64,000 nt of DNA from Diplodia intermedia. Taxonomy: Eukaryota > Ascomycota > Dothideomycetes > Botryosphaeriales > Botryosphaeriaceae. Numbering within the stretch: position 1 is the first letter of the stretch; every line of letters begins with the position of its first letter. Location: contig JAKEKT010000021.1 in assembly GCA_021495925.1 (NCBI GenBank), positions 1-64,000 on the forward strand, in the 5' to 3' direction. Position numbers and translations under genes: made by a program. A model generated the notes under the pieces. That model was not told the origin of the DNA and did not search any database. It saw only the letters and a list, made by a program, of their open reading frames with translations. Below are positions 11,614 to 22,960 of the stretch, piece by piece.

Positions 11614-12168
11614 ATGCTGGAGCTGCCTCACAACGACGATTCCCTCGCTAGTGGACCGGATAATGTCATCGCAAGCAACCCGCACACCCGGCAAAACTTT
11701 AAGGACAAGTATACGCTATTACGCCGCATCGAGTGTTGGATCACCGTCCCTGCCGCAAAGGACGCCACCAGGTCGGCTGCGCTCGACGCTGGCTTTGGGT
11801 CCAGGCACCTCGACAAGGTGAACCTCATGCCCGAGCCCGAGACTGCCGCCCTGGCTATTGCTCTTAAGCCTCGCCTTGACCCCGCTTCTATTGATCCCAT
11901 CAGCTCTGGCGAGGACGTCCTTATCTACGACTGCGGCGAAGGCACCGTGGACATTACCACGTACACCATCCTCGAGACCACTCCTCGCCTCCAGTTCCGG
12001 GGGCTCTGCGTAGGCGTGGGCGCCAAGTGTGGTTCTACTTACATCGACCGGAACTTCAACAAGTGGATGGTCAGCAAGCTCGTTGCAGGAGCTTTTCGTG
12101 GGCACCAGCGCCAAATGTGGTTCTACTTACACCGGCATCCTCAGAGTTATCAGCGTTTGGATCAATGA
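11614..12168 (+). pseudogene. Decayed Hsp70-like ATPase domain fragment (HSPA12-type fungal family)
   Basis: The frame encodes a stretch with ITVPAAKDATRSAALDAGFG, then VNLMPEPETAALAIALKP, DCGEGTVDITTY and CVGVGAKCGSTYIDRNFNKW. These match in order the central ATPase region of the expanded fungal Hsp70/HSPA12-like family (ITVPA..., EPEAAAL, DxGGGTxDI, GGxxGS). The N-terminal phosphate-1 strand and the whole C-terminal half are missing. The phosphate-2 motif has Glu where Gly is expected (DCGEGT), and VPA-KDA has lost several residues. The end is scrambled by an internal duplication. I read it as a non-functional relic; a short expressed protein cannot be excluded. Confidence 0.7.
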
Positions 12169-12390
12169 GATTCACAGATGAGCGTCACTGCCATGCGCAT
12201 GGAGGCTGACGTGTGCTTTTGCGCCGATAACAAAGCGTAATTGGTTTTGGAGGTAGAATAGATTTAGATCTATTGCGTTAAGGGAGCGTTCCAAAAAATG
12301 CGTTGCACTTTTCTAATTCTACTTGCGCTGTTGTCGCTGATGCGAGCAAGTATCGGGCATTGTTCATGGTCGGCTCGGGCAGGGGTTGTC

Positions 12391-14649
12391 TCAATGCGCG
12401 AACCTGAAGTCAAGCCTCTTCGCGCCCTCATCTTTCGTGTTGTGGATGTAGTCGATCTTCTCCTCTCCCGTCAACTTCGCCCAAGCCTCCTCCCGGCGCT
12501 GGTTCTTCCTGATGTAGTAATACTTGACGACAACGAACAGCACAATGTTGAAACTGCATATCCCGAGAAGGATCTTGTTTCCGCGTTGATCTGTCACACA
12601 CACACACACACACCCCAATTAGCGCGTTCGCCTTTGACATATCGCCACCACGGCGGGAGGAAGCCCCTCCCCTGGAAGAAGATTGGGGGGTGGAAAACGT
12701 ACACAGCGGGCGATCATCCTCACGATAGACGTTGGAGCCGACGATGTTGCCGGCCTGGACGAACATGTTGTACAGGGCGGCGGAGACGGCGCGGGTGCGG
12801 ACGGCGTTGGAGTTGCGCGAGTTCCACGCGACGACGACGGCGTGGCAGTAGGGGTACGAGAGCAGGCCGGTGAGCAGCGCGTAGCGGACCCACGGGCCGG
12901 CGCCGCCGCCCATGGCCACGAGCGCCACCAGCCACGGGAAGATCCAGACGTTGGACGTCGAGGCGACGAGGGCGCGCTCGTTGAGCCATTCGCTGATGCG
13001 GGAGATGATGAGGAGCTGGTTTGTGTTTTGTTGTTAGTCTTTTTTTTTTTTCTTTTCCTTGTTTCTTTTTGAGTGAGAGAGAGAGAGCTTACGTTGACGC
13101 CGAACATGAATTGCGAGGGGATGGTCAGCAGGTTGGCTTGGAAAGTGCTGAAGCCCATCTGGCGGAGGATGAAGGAGAGGTAGTTCGACGGCGGGTTGGG
13201 CGGGATGTACGCGGTCAAGCCGACCTGCTGGACGTTAGCTTTGCGGCGATTGTAAGAAGCGCCGTAGGAGAGAGCGAGCGTACAAGGTAGAGCGGCCACA
13301 GGTCGTAGTCCTTGATGCACTTCCAGAGACGCTTGGCGTCGACGCCCTGCCGGTTATGCATGTCCCCCTTCGACGGGTCGTCGCGGAGGATGCGGTTGAC
13401 CAAGATCTTCTCCTCGCGCTCGCTAAACCAGCCGCTCTTGCCTCTCCAACGACCGGCTGTTTGGCAGGGGCCCGGTGGCATGAGCGCCCAGCTGGCTACT
13501 CCGATGACGGTCTATGCCCGTTAGAATGCGACTCGGGTCAGAAGGGCTGTTCTACTTACCGTGATGCAGCCTTCAATCAGGAACCTACGCTTTCATTTAG
13601 TCATCTGTCTGCGAAATTTAGAAGAGCTGGACTCACAGCCATTGCCAGCCCGCCCAGCCTTGCAATCCTCTCATCTGTAGAACACCAGCAGCCATAAGAG
13701 AGCCGAGTCTGCGCTCTTGTCAGTACTGACCAGTGGGAGTTTTCATGTGGCTCACATATTGCAAGTGCTTAGGACTGTCCAGAACCAGGAAAGTCTGATG
13801 GGAAGCTCCTTCGACTTGTACCAGTAAGTGATGTAAAGAACGGTGTCAGGCTGTGTCCCGTCAGTATAGGTGCTTTTTGGAATAAGAGTGTGTAACATAC
13901 GATGAATCCTCCCATCAAAAGACCCAAGAGGCAACGGCAAACGTAGAATCCCGTCTTGCTCTTGAGTCCCGCCTGGGCCGCGGAGATAATGGACCATGAG
14001 GTGATGATGAATGGAATCCATACGTCAGGACCAAGTTTCTTGGAGACCAGACCCGAGGGAAGCTCCGACGCCAGAAACGACACCAGAAAAATGGTTTGTC
14101 CGTAGTTGAAGTCATTGGTGTTCATGCCTAAATCTTCCAGCATATCATCGCTGATGGCTCTATTGATGTTTCTTCGGTTCAGGTCCAATGCTCTGTAATA
14201 GTGTTAGTCCTAAGTGACAATCCCGAAGATGGGAACGAGGTATTCAAACAGAAACATTAACCAGCATAGCACCATGATGCGCCAGTCGACCTGATAGATC
14301 TGTCAGCACCTCTCCATTGTGCCAATTTAGCAACCAACACTACCTTTCGCTTCAGTTTTATCTCTTCCTGGGCTGACCAAGTGAATGCTGGGTCGAAGCG
14401 GTGGCGGCCCTCGTAATGCGCCTTTTCGTAGACGTCTCTCCAGTACTCCGCTACCTTGGGATCGGAAAAAACGTGGTCTCTGCCGGACCCGTAGTCACCT
14501 TGGATTTCAACATCGCTGATGGAATCCTCTCTGCTCTCGCTGGCCGCGACATTTTTCACGTCCGAAGTCTCAGTGACCTCCTTGTTCTCAGGGGCGGCCA
14601 TGTTTTTGGCGATGGGACCGGAAGCGGGGAAGGAAGTCGATGACAACAT
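12391..14649 (-). CDS. Allantoate-permease-like (Dal5 family) MFS transporter
   Basis: Model: complement of 12391-12590, 12703-13015, 13093-13224, 13284-13511, 13560-13584, 13637-13708, 13756-13850, 13901-14192, 14250-14290, 14344-14649 (567 aa). A hydrophilic acidic N-tail precedes 12 hydrophobic segments. Family landmarks are FLALDLNRRNINRA in helix 1, PSGLVSKKLGPDVWIP, the RCLLGLLMGGFIPDTVLY region, WFSEREEKILVNRILRDDP in the central loop and FVQAGNIVGSNVYREDDRPLY near helix 11. Relatives import allantoate, ureidosuccinate, nicotinate, pantothenate or other carboxylates by proton symport at the plasma membrane. Nine introns and a 25-nt microexon (13560-13584) make this the most fragmented gene in the window. 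The start could also be the Met at 14601. The intron 2 donor (gtttga) is weak but gives the only good frame. Confidence 0.85.
12595..12613. repeat. (CA)n microsatellite in the last intron of the MFS gene
   Basis: About nine CA units lie just inside the 3' splice site of the last intron of the permease gene (minus-strand TG repeat ending at acag). Confidence 0.9.
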
Positions 14650-15784
14650 GCAATCCGAGTACTGGCCGGATCTCTTTAAAGAACTGAGTTTTCCCAGGAA
14701 CCAGGCCAGCGTCGCATTAAGCAACGCAAGAGAAGACTGCAGAAGAGAAGAAAAAAAAGCACTGCCGGCACCGAGCCTCTTGCACCATATCGCGCCATCT
14801 GCAGCAATTGCCGCAGTCGCCGCCCCCGGACGCCTCTACATCTCTTAGCAGCTGAGTAGCCAAAAAGCTTGCGCGGGTTGGCAAAAGGGTGTTTGCATCG
14901 TTGGAGTTCTTGGACCAAGAACGCCCTCGGTGCGCCAAGAATCGCGGGCGGCGGGCTGGCGGGGATGCCGTGATTGATACCAAGCCTTGCGTGCTGCTTA
15001 GCCAGTGGTAGCGGCAGAACAACGTCCGAACACCCTCGCAAGTGAGTGCTCCAAGCCGGGCCAGACTGCCTGTTTGACTGCTTTTCTCGAATTTCCGCGA
15101 GCCGTCGATGGTTGCCAAGAAGCCTTTGGGCTGCTGAACAGATAAATGCAGAAGGGATGTGATAATACCTGTCGTCACCGTGCGAGCCACCGGGCTTATC
15201 GTTCGTATGTTAGAAAGATACCTTATCCTGAAGTACTGACTCTTGTCGTGGTGGCATTGCCAGCCTTACACTTTGGATTTCTCGCCTCCGCATGGCGACC
15301 TACAAAAAACTTGCGGAGGCTGCAAAGTCCAGTGTGGGAGGAAATCAACATCATACTGCCCGCTGCAGGCGCATCTGAGCTTGTCGGTCATAGAATACGG
15401 ATGCAACACGTTTTCTCTTATCGAAGGGGTCGTATGGACACGCAGACATCTACTTTCTCGTGGATTGTTAGACCTCAGCTTGTGAACTTCGAAAGGAGAA
15501 AAATTGGAAGCTACCGATCGTCAGTGAGAGCTTCAGCAGGCTGAGGCCCGATTGATGGCACCTGTCTTTGCCACTGCTCCTTGTCTGACAGCTTCAAGTA
15601 GCTTTCAGGGTCGTGGAAATGACCACCACTACGGATCATGCATACTGCTCTCCAGATTTAGCGAATCCTTGTATCGACTGTATTCTGGGACCTGCACACG
15701 GGAAGCCAACAATCGATGGATGATGCGCATTGCTTACTACACCATCCCCAACATTTCATCTCCGCGAGCTCTCGCCCTTCCACC
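14650..15784. other. Intergenic between permease start and aldehyde dehydrogenase 3' end
   Basis: Open frames here (for example 14717-15190 on the minus strand and 15146-15544 on the plus strand) show no family features. The first few hundred bases should carry the permease promoter. Confidence 0.5.
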
Positions 15785-17638
15785 CTACACACCCTCGACT
15801 GTAAGAGTACCAGTCTTCGTGACTAGATACTCATTCACAGCAACATCCTTACCCGACTCCTTCCCGTACCCAGAATCCTTCATACCGCCAAAAGGCGACT
15901 CGGCAGCCGACGAGTTGCCTACCCAAGCCAAACATCAGCAAAACCGCTCACACGCCGAGACCTCACAAACAAACAAAAAAGGCGGAAGGGGGCAAGCTCA
16001 CCAGTATTCAACCCAATCATGCCGGCCTCCAAATTCTCAAACAGCCTCCACAGCCTATCCACGTCCTGCGTGAAGGCGTAGCTCGCCAACCCCATGGGCG
16101 TATCGTTGGCCAACCGCACCGCCTCCTCCTCCGTCTCGAACCGATAAAACGCGGCGACGGGCGCAAACACCTCCTCGCACCCGACCAGCGTCGCCCGATC
16201 GCCCGACGGCATATCCGCCAGGATCGTCGGCTCGAAGAAATACCCCTTCTCGCACCCGGCGCCGCCGACGACGCCCGCCGCCCTCTTCCCGCCGCACACC
16301 AGCCGCGCGCCCTTGGCCACGGCGTCCGCGACGACGCGCTCCGCGCGCTCGACGCCGCGCGGCGTGGTGACGGGGCCCATGGTGGCGCCGGCGCCGGCGC
16401 CGTGGCCGACGACGACGGTGCGCGCCGTCTCGGCGGCGAAGTGGGCGACGAAGCGCTCGTAGATGCCGGCCTGCACGAGGAAGCGGTTGACGGTGACGCA
16501 GGCCTGGCCCGCGTGGCGCCACTTCAGGCCGAGCAGCTGGCCCGCGGCGCGGCCGACGTCGGCGTCGTCGAAGACGAGCGCCGGGCAGTTGCCGCCGAGC
16601 TCGAGCGTGAGCTTTTTGAGCGTGCTGCTGCAGTGCGAGGCGATGAGCTTGCCGACGCGGGTGGAGCCTTTGTTTTTGTTTGGAGGTTAGCTAGCGCGGC
16701 CTTGCAATCATGGTTGGCTCGGATGAGGAGGCTTCGGGGAGCTGGGGGCTTACCGGTAAAGGAGATCTTCTTGACGAGCGGGTGCCGGCAGAGGGCTTCG
16801 CTCAGGGACGGCGTGTTCTCGAGGCTGGTCGGCAGGATGTTCAGCACGCCTGGAGGAAAGCCGGCCTCGGTGGCCAGCTTGGCGACGGCCAAAGCGGACA
16901 TGGGAGTCTCAGGCGATGGCTTCACGATCATGGTGCAGCCGGCAGCAAGGGCCGCACCGGCTTTGCGCAGGACCATGGCAATGGGGAAATTCCAGGGCAC
17001 GAGAGCGGCAGCCACGCCTAAGGGTTGCTTGATCGTCAACACGCGCCGACCAGGGAGTGCAGGCGTAAATGCAGTGCCCTGGATACGCTCTGCTTCGCCA
17101 GCAAACCACCTGCGTCTATGTCAGGAACTTGGACTGGGGATATGATGGACCGCGACTGACCAGGTGAAAGACAGAGAATAGTCAAGCTCGCCAATCGCTT
17201 CAGCCAATGGCTTTCCCGTTTCGTAGACGAGGATGGTTGCAATGTCCTGTTTGTGCTCTCTGATGAGAGCATCCCACTTGTACAACCATTGGGCACGAGT
17301 ACGAGGGGAAATGGACCGGTACTTCAGGAAGGCATCATGGGCTGACTGGACGGTAGCGGAGACATCGGCTGCGGTGTTGTCGGAGACGCGAGCCCACGGC
17401 TTGTCCGTACCAGGATCTGCGAGACGAGTTGAGCACCCAACTAACTTCGGCGCTGAGATGGTTCAGCAGCTCACCGATAACCTCGAAGGTAGAGCCCGAT
17501 TGCGCAGGCACAAACTGGCCTCCAACGTAGGCATTGGTCTCGAGTAAGTCGGGACGGTTAAGCTGGTAGCTTTAGTACCAGAACAGTCTGACTAATAAAG
17601 ACAGTAGGGCTTACTTTGAAAGGGACTTCGTATGCCAT
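15785..17638 (-). CDS. NAD(P)-dependent aldehyde dehydrogenase, succinate-semialdehyde dehydrogenase-like
   Basis: Model: complement of 15785-15918, 16002-16667, 16754-17109, 17161-17416, 17475-17562, 17615-17638 (507 aa). The first exon encodes only MAYEVPFK. Motifs in order are VPWNFPIAM (cofactor entry), KPSPETPMSALAVAKL, SFTGSTRVGK (Rossmann Gly), catalytic-base Glu264 in LELGGN and nucleophile Cys298 in GQACVTVNRF. They continue with EVFAPVAAFYRFETEEEAV and a C-terminal SPFGGMKDSGYGKESG. The pattern is that of the SSADH/GabD branch, which oxidises semialdehydes to dicarboxylates, though related fungal enzymes act on other aldehydes. Exon 5 is very GC-rich compared with its flanks. It shares a 369-bp divergent promoter with the short-chain dehydrogenase. 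Confidence 0.9.
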
Positions 17639-18007
17639 TGTTGACGATGTTCTGGATAATAGCGAGTCGATTGCAAATGGAGCCGAAATTGAGGAACAAG
17701 CCAGAGGTGCCGACAGGACCAGAAGTATGAGACTGAGAGGAAGTATTGATCTGCAACAAGCACCAGGTCATGCATAATTAACGGTGGAGCGATCGGCAGC
17801 TGAGTGATTCAGGGAATGGGGAATCGGGTGCCAAGCGAAGGACCGAGGGGGTGGAACAGGATGCACGGCTTAGAGGCTAATAAGCCGGCGGCATACAAGC
17901 TAGGAAGCGCTGATAACCGCGGCGCAGTCAGCAGGAGCTGTCACAACCCCTCATAGTTGCCCAACCGCGCGTCGAGAACTCCACATCCTCAATATCTCTC
18001 AGCAACA
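17639..18007. promoter_or_regulatory. Divergent promoter of aldehyde dehydrogenase (-) and short-chain dehydrogenase (+)
   Basis: The two start codons face away from each other across 369 bp, so regulatory DNA is probably shared. A GATA-type site (tgataa) is visible at 17911-17916, the class of site bound by fungal nitrogen regulators. No other motif is claimed. Confidence 0.55.
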
Positions 18008-18973
18008 ATGGGTCGGCTCGACAACAAGGTTGCCATCGTCACCGGTATCTCGCGCAAGCACCCTTCATCCGATATGCACAGCGCTAACATTTGTTCAAGG
18101 AGCCGGTGCAGGCTTCGGTGAGGCGATTGCGAAGCATTACGTCGAGGAGGGTGCTAAGGTGCTCGTATGCGATCTCAATGACGAAGCGGGCGAGAAGGTG
18201 GCAGCCCGCTCTGAGGCGCTCTCATTCCAGCATGTCGACGTCTCCAAAAAGCAGGACTGGGATGCCGCCATCCAGCGAGCCGTGGAGTTGTGGGGAAAGG
18301 TCGACATCCTTGTGAACAATGCCGGCACTACATACAAGAACAAGGTCGTCGGCAACTCCCAGTGCAGTCGTGATTACCCGCTGACAAGTCCCATCGCAGT
18401 CAACAAACGAGGTGACTGAGGACGAGTTCGATCGAGTGTTCGCAGTCAACGTCAAGGGCGTCTACCTCGGCTGCAATGCCTATACGGCGCAGGTGCTAAA
18501 GCAAGGCACTCCGGGCGCAATTGTCAACATTGCGTCGGTGGGGGCGCACCGTCCCAGGCCAGGCTTGGTGTACGTATATCTACCGTTTTTCAAGTTATTC
18601 GTTATTAGCTGACTTGCAATTCAAGTTGGTACAACGCCAGCAAAGGGTGCATTGCAAACGTGAGTAACAACTGGCCAGTAGTACGGATCAAAGCTGATTT
18701 TTGCAGGCTACCATGGGCCTCGCGGCTGAATACGGGCCCAAAAAGATCCGGGTCAACTCCATCTGTCCGCTTGCGACAATGACAGGGCTGTTGGAGCAGT
18801 TCATGGGCACTGCGATCACCGAAGATGTCAAGGCGAAGATTGTGTCAGGGGTGCCGTTGGGGCGGCTGGGTGAGGTGCGCGACGTGTCGAATGCGGCCGT
18901 CTGGCTGGCGAGCGACGAGGCGTCATTTGTGACTGGAGTCAACCTGGACGTCGACGGAGGACGCGCCATCTGA
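18008..18973 (+). CDS. Classical short-chain dehydrogenase/reductase
   Basis: Model: exons 18008-18044, 18100-18344, 18400-18569, 18626-18659, 18707-18973 (250 aa, the classical SDR length). The cofactor motif TGAGAGFG lies at 12-19, and DLNDEAGE suggests an acidic residue after beta-2 and thus NAD(H) preference. NNAG is at 85-88. The catalytic triad is Ser140, Tyr153 and Lys157 (WYNASKG). The C-terminal signature ASDEASFVTGVNLDVDGG is intact. These enzymes oxidise secondary alcohols or reduce ketones; the substrate is not evident. It is divergent from the aldehyde dehydrogenase and close to two transporters. A degenerate second copy of its last about 45 bp follows the stop codon. Confidence 0.9.
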
Positions 18974-19031
18974 TGCGGTGCAACGGTGTCATTTGTGACT
19001 GGGGTCGAGCTGGACGTCGACGGAGGAGACG
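18921..19031 (+). repeat. Direct duplication of the 3' end of the SDR gene
   Basis: The coding segment starting cgtcatttgtgactggagtc (18921-18965, encoding the end of the SDR) is repeated with a few changes at 18987-19031, starting tgtcatttgtgactggggtc, beyond the stop codon. The second copy is non-coding and sits in the presumed 3' UTR. It continues into further short GACGCGTCGT-like repeats to about 19080. Confidence 0.9.
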
Positions 19032-19219
19032 TTGACAGAGGTACACGCGATCTGACGCGTCGTTGCACGCGTCGTGACAGGCTCGGCAAGCGCGCCAATG
19101 AAATTAAATTCTGCTTATCGAATAGGTATCGCACGTGAGGTGCATGAAAGCCAAATAACCTACGAGTGAGGCAGTCGCCATGCAAGAAGTCTAATCATCC
19201 ACACCTGTTTCACCTCGTC

Positions 19220-21170
19220 TTACTCGCGCTTCTGGGTCTCCTGCTCGCTCACACTGTCGCTGCCCCGGGTGGCCTGGGCCTCGTTCTTCACCACGACGCC
19301 GTTGTCCTTGATAACATCGGCGTCCTGCAGCTCGCGGTCAAGGCGCGCCTTCTCCTCATCGGTTGCGTCGGTGAGGTGCACGGCAACCTCGTCGCCGAAG
19401 TTCTTGCCGATCTCCTCCAGCGACAGCCGCGCCGTCTCAGGCCAGAAGAAGTAAATGCACGGCAGGAAGAAGGCGCTCCAGCAGATGATGACCAGGTAGT
19501 ACTTCCAGCCCGCCTGGGCGAAGCCAAGGGGGGCCGTCTGCAAGAGGATAATGGTGGCTGCAGTCATCCTGTGTCAGCAGCTTACCCCGCACGAGCGGCG
19601 AAACTCTTACCTGCGAACTGTCCAAAGAGCGACCACCCCATCCCGATCGACCTGATCTCCGTTGGGAAAATCTCCGAGATGTAGAGGTACATGGTTGTGT
19701 CGCAGAAGGTGCCTGGTCCTTGGCGTAAGCCTTTGCTGATCTTGGGCCTGCTCGGCATGCTTACCTTGCATTGCGAGGTACAGGAACATCATCAGCACCC
19801 CGATGGCGTTGCCCGCCTCGTTCGTCGTGCCGACGTATTCAGCCGTCATGGCCGCGAGGATGGACGTCGTGACGATGATGCCCGCAAAGCCCGTCATGTA
19901 CATCTTGCGTCGCGAGTTCACCTTGTCGTGCAGCCACGCGCCCAGCGGGTTGTAGATGATGCCTGCTGTCGTCAGCCACACGGCTGAAAGCAGCAGTGGC
20001 ATGTAGCCTGTTTGCCCCAGGTTGGTGTAAAGAATGACGGCGTAGTTGTTCTGGACGACTGGATCAGCATCCTGTCATGGTCATCAAACACTCAACCGGG
20101 CCTTACAATGATGAGTGGCCCTCCAAACTCGGCCCCCCACTGGGTCAGGAACCCGATGATCATGCGCTTGCGATAGCTCTTTTTCTGGAGGACGGCCTTC
20201 CAGGGGTTTCCGCCGTATGCCGACAACTTGTTGGCATCCATGCGAAGTTGCTCCTTGATCTGGAAGATTTCCTCCTTCGCGGCCAGGTGGTTCGGGTCAG
20301 CCGGCGACATCCTCAGCTTCCGCAAAACCTCGTAGGCCTCGTCCATGTGACCCTTGGATGCCAACCACCGCGGCGATCGCGGGACCCAAGGCGAGCCGGC
20401 GAGCAGGATCAATGGTGGCAGCATCTGGAAGCAGAGTGGAAATCGCCAGCTGAACTCGCTGGGAGCAAAGTAGACGGCGAATCCAATCCATCCCGCAAGC
20501 ATGTACCCGAACACCAAGAAGATGGCATGGTGGCCGACCAGCCAGCCTCGCGAGGCCGGATCAGCCATTTCGGAGAAGTACTATCCACAATTAGCTCTGT
20601 CGCTGGTCAAACGCGGGTCTGTCTTACCATCGGGCAAACCGTGACCATGGCGCCAACACACATTCCCATGATGAATCTACCTGCTTGAAAGATGCTGCAA
20701 TGGAAAACGAGGGTCAGCTCTTCGACACCAGTAGTTCGATATCAACCAGAATTACCCTAGGCTCGTTGCTCCTCCTTGGAGACCACCTCCAAGGATGCCA
20801 AGGAGACAGGCAACTTGGATGTTGCGGATGCGGCCAAAGGCATCGCAAGACCACATAGCGATGAGGGCAGCCACCGCTCCACCGGCGCTGAAGAGGCCAT
20901 TTGCCGTGGAGATTGCGGGTGTGGTGATGGTGTCGTAGCCAGCCTCGCCGTCCTGGGGGAGGTCAAAGTAGAGGTACCAGCCCGGTAAACCGATGGTGGA
21001 GCTAATGATGGACGCAGCATAGCCGTAGGTCTGGTGAAGAACAAGATTAGCATATAGGGCTTGCTTTTTCGGAGCTCGCAGGGAGTCGTCAGCCGTACCA
21101 GCGAACCTATCGCGATAAAGGCAAAAACAAGCTTGCCGTAGCCGCTGGTATGGGACCCGGTCTTCGCCAT
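19220..21170 (-). CDS. MFS sugar-transporter family protein
   Basis: Model: complement of 19220-19557, 19611-19712, 19765-20050, 20107-20580, 20628-20694, 20756-21030, 21099-21170 (537 aa). Family signatures in order are a helix-1 segment GSLTYGYAASIISSTIG-LPG, GRFIMGMCVGAM, RSPRWLASKGHMDEA (PESPR-type), PTEIRSIGMGW and WPETARLSLEEIGKNFGDEV after helix 12. This is the sugar porter (SP) subfamily; fungal members also carry quinate, lactose, glycerol or other polyols, so sugar specificity is not proven. The C-tail is highly charged and cytoplasmic. The intron 1 donor is the gtacgg after CTG; an upstream gttcgc would break the conserved frame. It shares a divergent promoter with the cyclase gene. 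Confidence 0.88.
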
Positions 21171-21752
21171 GGTGATTGCGGGTAGCCGAGACTTGTGACG
21201 GATTTTCCTCAGACCTCGGTTCCTGAATCTCTTGTACGACTCAGAGAGAGAGTGAGTGAGTGAAAAGCTTACCGACGTGAAGAGCTGGACCTGGGTATAA
21301 GTCAGCCCTCCCCAAGCTATACCTCCCTCGAGCGACATGCAGCGACACCACACTAGCGTTAGTCAGGCTACTGCGGAAATGGGAGAGATCGACGTCAATG
21401 GAGGGGAGTGCCCCGTGCAACCCTCGTCCCCGTCAGTCCCCGTCTGGACGCTGGCAAGCATCGGCGCTCGCTTCGCGCCCGACTGTCGTTCCACCTGCGC
21501 CGCACATCCTCATACGGCTTGCTATCAACGGCATAGCCACGACCCAGTCTTCCGTCGCGCATATTTTCGTCGGCATACCCCCCGGAGCAATGATGGGCCG
21601 TCGCAGGGCTATGGCTTCAGGCCGTCAGGCGGGGTCTGCGTAGCGCTGGTGTGCTGTACGTTTCTCCTCACCCAGGTTCCACCCTTGCTTTATCTTGAGC
21701 TGCTGCTCTGTCCTGTCGCAATTCGAATTGAGCAAAGAATCGTTGAAGCAAC
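21171..21752. promoter_or_regulatory. Divergent promoter of MFS sugar transporter (-) and cyclase (+)
   Basis: The region is 582 bp between opposed start codons. A (GA)n-like tract lies at about 21243-21263 on the transporter side. No coding sequence is seen. Shared control of the transporter and hydrolase is inferred from the geometry. Confidence 0.5.
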
Positions 21753-22960
21753 ATGGCTTATGCACCAGTCCTTGACACCCCATTCGATCAGCTTCCGGAC
21801 CCGAAGCGCGTTTGGGCTGGGAAGCCCGGCAGCCGCGACGAAGGGTTGGGAAAGCTGCAGCTGCTGACTCCAGAGTGCGTCGCCAAGGCTGCCGCATCTG
21901 AGATTCAGACGGGACGGCGGGTGACGCTCGGCTGGGACCTCAACAAGCTCGAGTATGCAGCCTTCAATCGCCAGCCTTGCAAGCTCGATATCGTGCCGCT
22001 GCTTGGCGGGGTGGCTTTTGATGACATTTATACATTCAACCCTCGTAAGTGCCCTTCGCTCTACGATGAAAGGGAGTCTGACGGCGGCAACAGAGCAAAG
22101 CAGCCAATGGGATGGCCTCAGACACTTCTCCCAGCCCGTAAGCGAAGGCAGCGTGGAGCGTGTGTTCTACGGCGGCACCACCAAGGAAGAGATTTTAGAT
22201 CCTAAGAATGATCGCATCGGGATGCAGCACTGGGCCAGGGCGGGAATTGCAGGTTTGCTACGCATCCCAAGAATCGTCTTTGTCCAAACACTCACGGGAC
22301 CACTCCAGGCCGCGGGGTTCTCATCGACTACGTCTCTTGGGCCGAGAAAAGGGGTATCAAGTACACCACTTTCTCCCAGCATGAGATCAAGCTGAGTGAG
22401 ATTCTCGAGATCGCCAAGGAGTGCAACATCACCTTCCAGAAAGGTGATATCTTGCTGGTGCGCATTGGCGTGACCAAAGAGTGGGAACACACAATGGACG
22501 AGTCAGCCAAGCAGGCGTACGCGGCAAACACCAGCCCACAGCACGCCGGCGTTGAAGGCACGACGGACGTCCTTCGCTGGCTCTGGGACTCTGGCTTTTC
22601 AGCCATCGCTGGTGACGCAATCAGCTGGGAGGTAGGTCGTTCCAGGCTCATGTGCAATAACTGGCGGGTAAATTCACACGGTTTCAGGTCTACCCGCCCA
22701 AGCCAGGAGGCATAATGATGCACGAGTACATACTCGCGGGATGGGGCGTTCCCATCGGTGCGTTCTGGCCCCCTTAGCCGACGTTGATGCCGGTCCACTA
22801 ACAATCTCCTACCCTTGTTGCTGCAGGCGAGATGTTCGATCTGGAGGAACTTGCAGCCATGTGCAAGCAGCTTAACCGGTGGACCTTTTTCGTCTCGTCG
22901 GTCCCACTCAATATGCCCGGTGGAGTCTCGTCGCCTCCGAACGCTATGGCAATCTTCTAG
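21753..22960 (+). CDS. Cyclase-family (kynurenine-formamidase-like fold) metal hydrolase
   Basis: Model: exons 21753-22044, 22094-22252, 22309-22631, 22688-22757, 22827-22960 (325 aa). Features of the fungal branch of the putative cyclase family (PF04199-like) are RRVTLGWDLNKLEYAAFNRQ near the start, the SSQWDGLRHFSQP segment that supplies metal ligands, DRIGMQHWARAGIAGRGVLIDY, ITFQKGDILLVRIGVT and the C-terminal AGWGVPIGEMFDLEELAAMC. Bacterial relatives use HxGTHxDAP; in fungi it is replaced by a WDGLRHF-type motif, as here. The family hydrolyses amides, lactones or similar; the substrate is unknown. The gene faces away from the sugar-type MFS and may act on what that carrier imports. Confidence 0.85.

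Noticed and set aside
4537..22960. Secondary-metabolite biosynthetic cluster
   Set aside because: No polyketide synthase, non-ribosomal peptide synthetase, terpene cyclase or prenyltransferase is present; the genes fit catabolism better.
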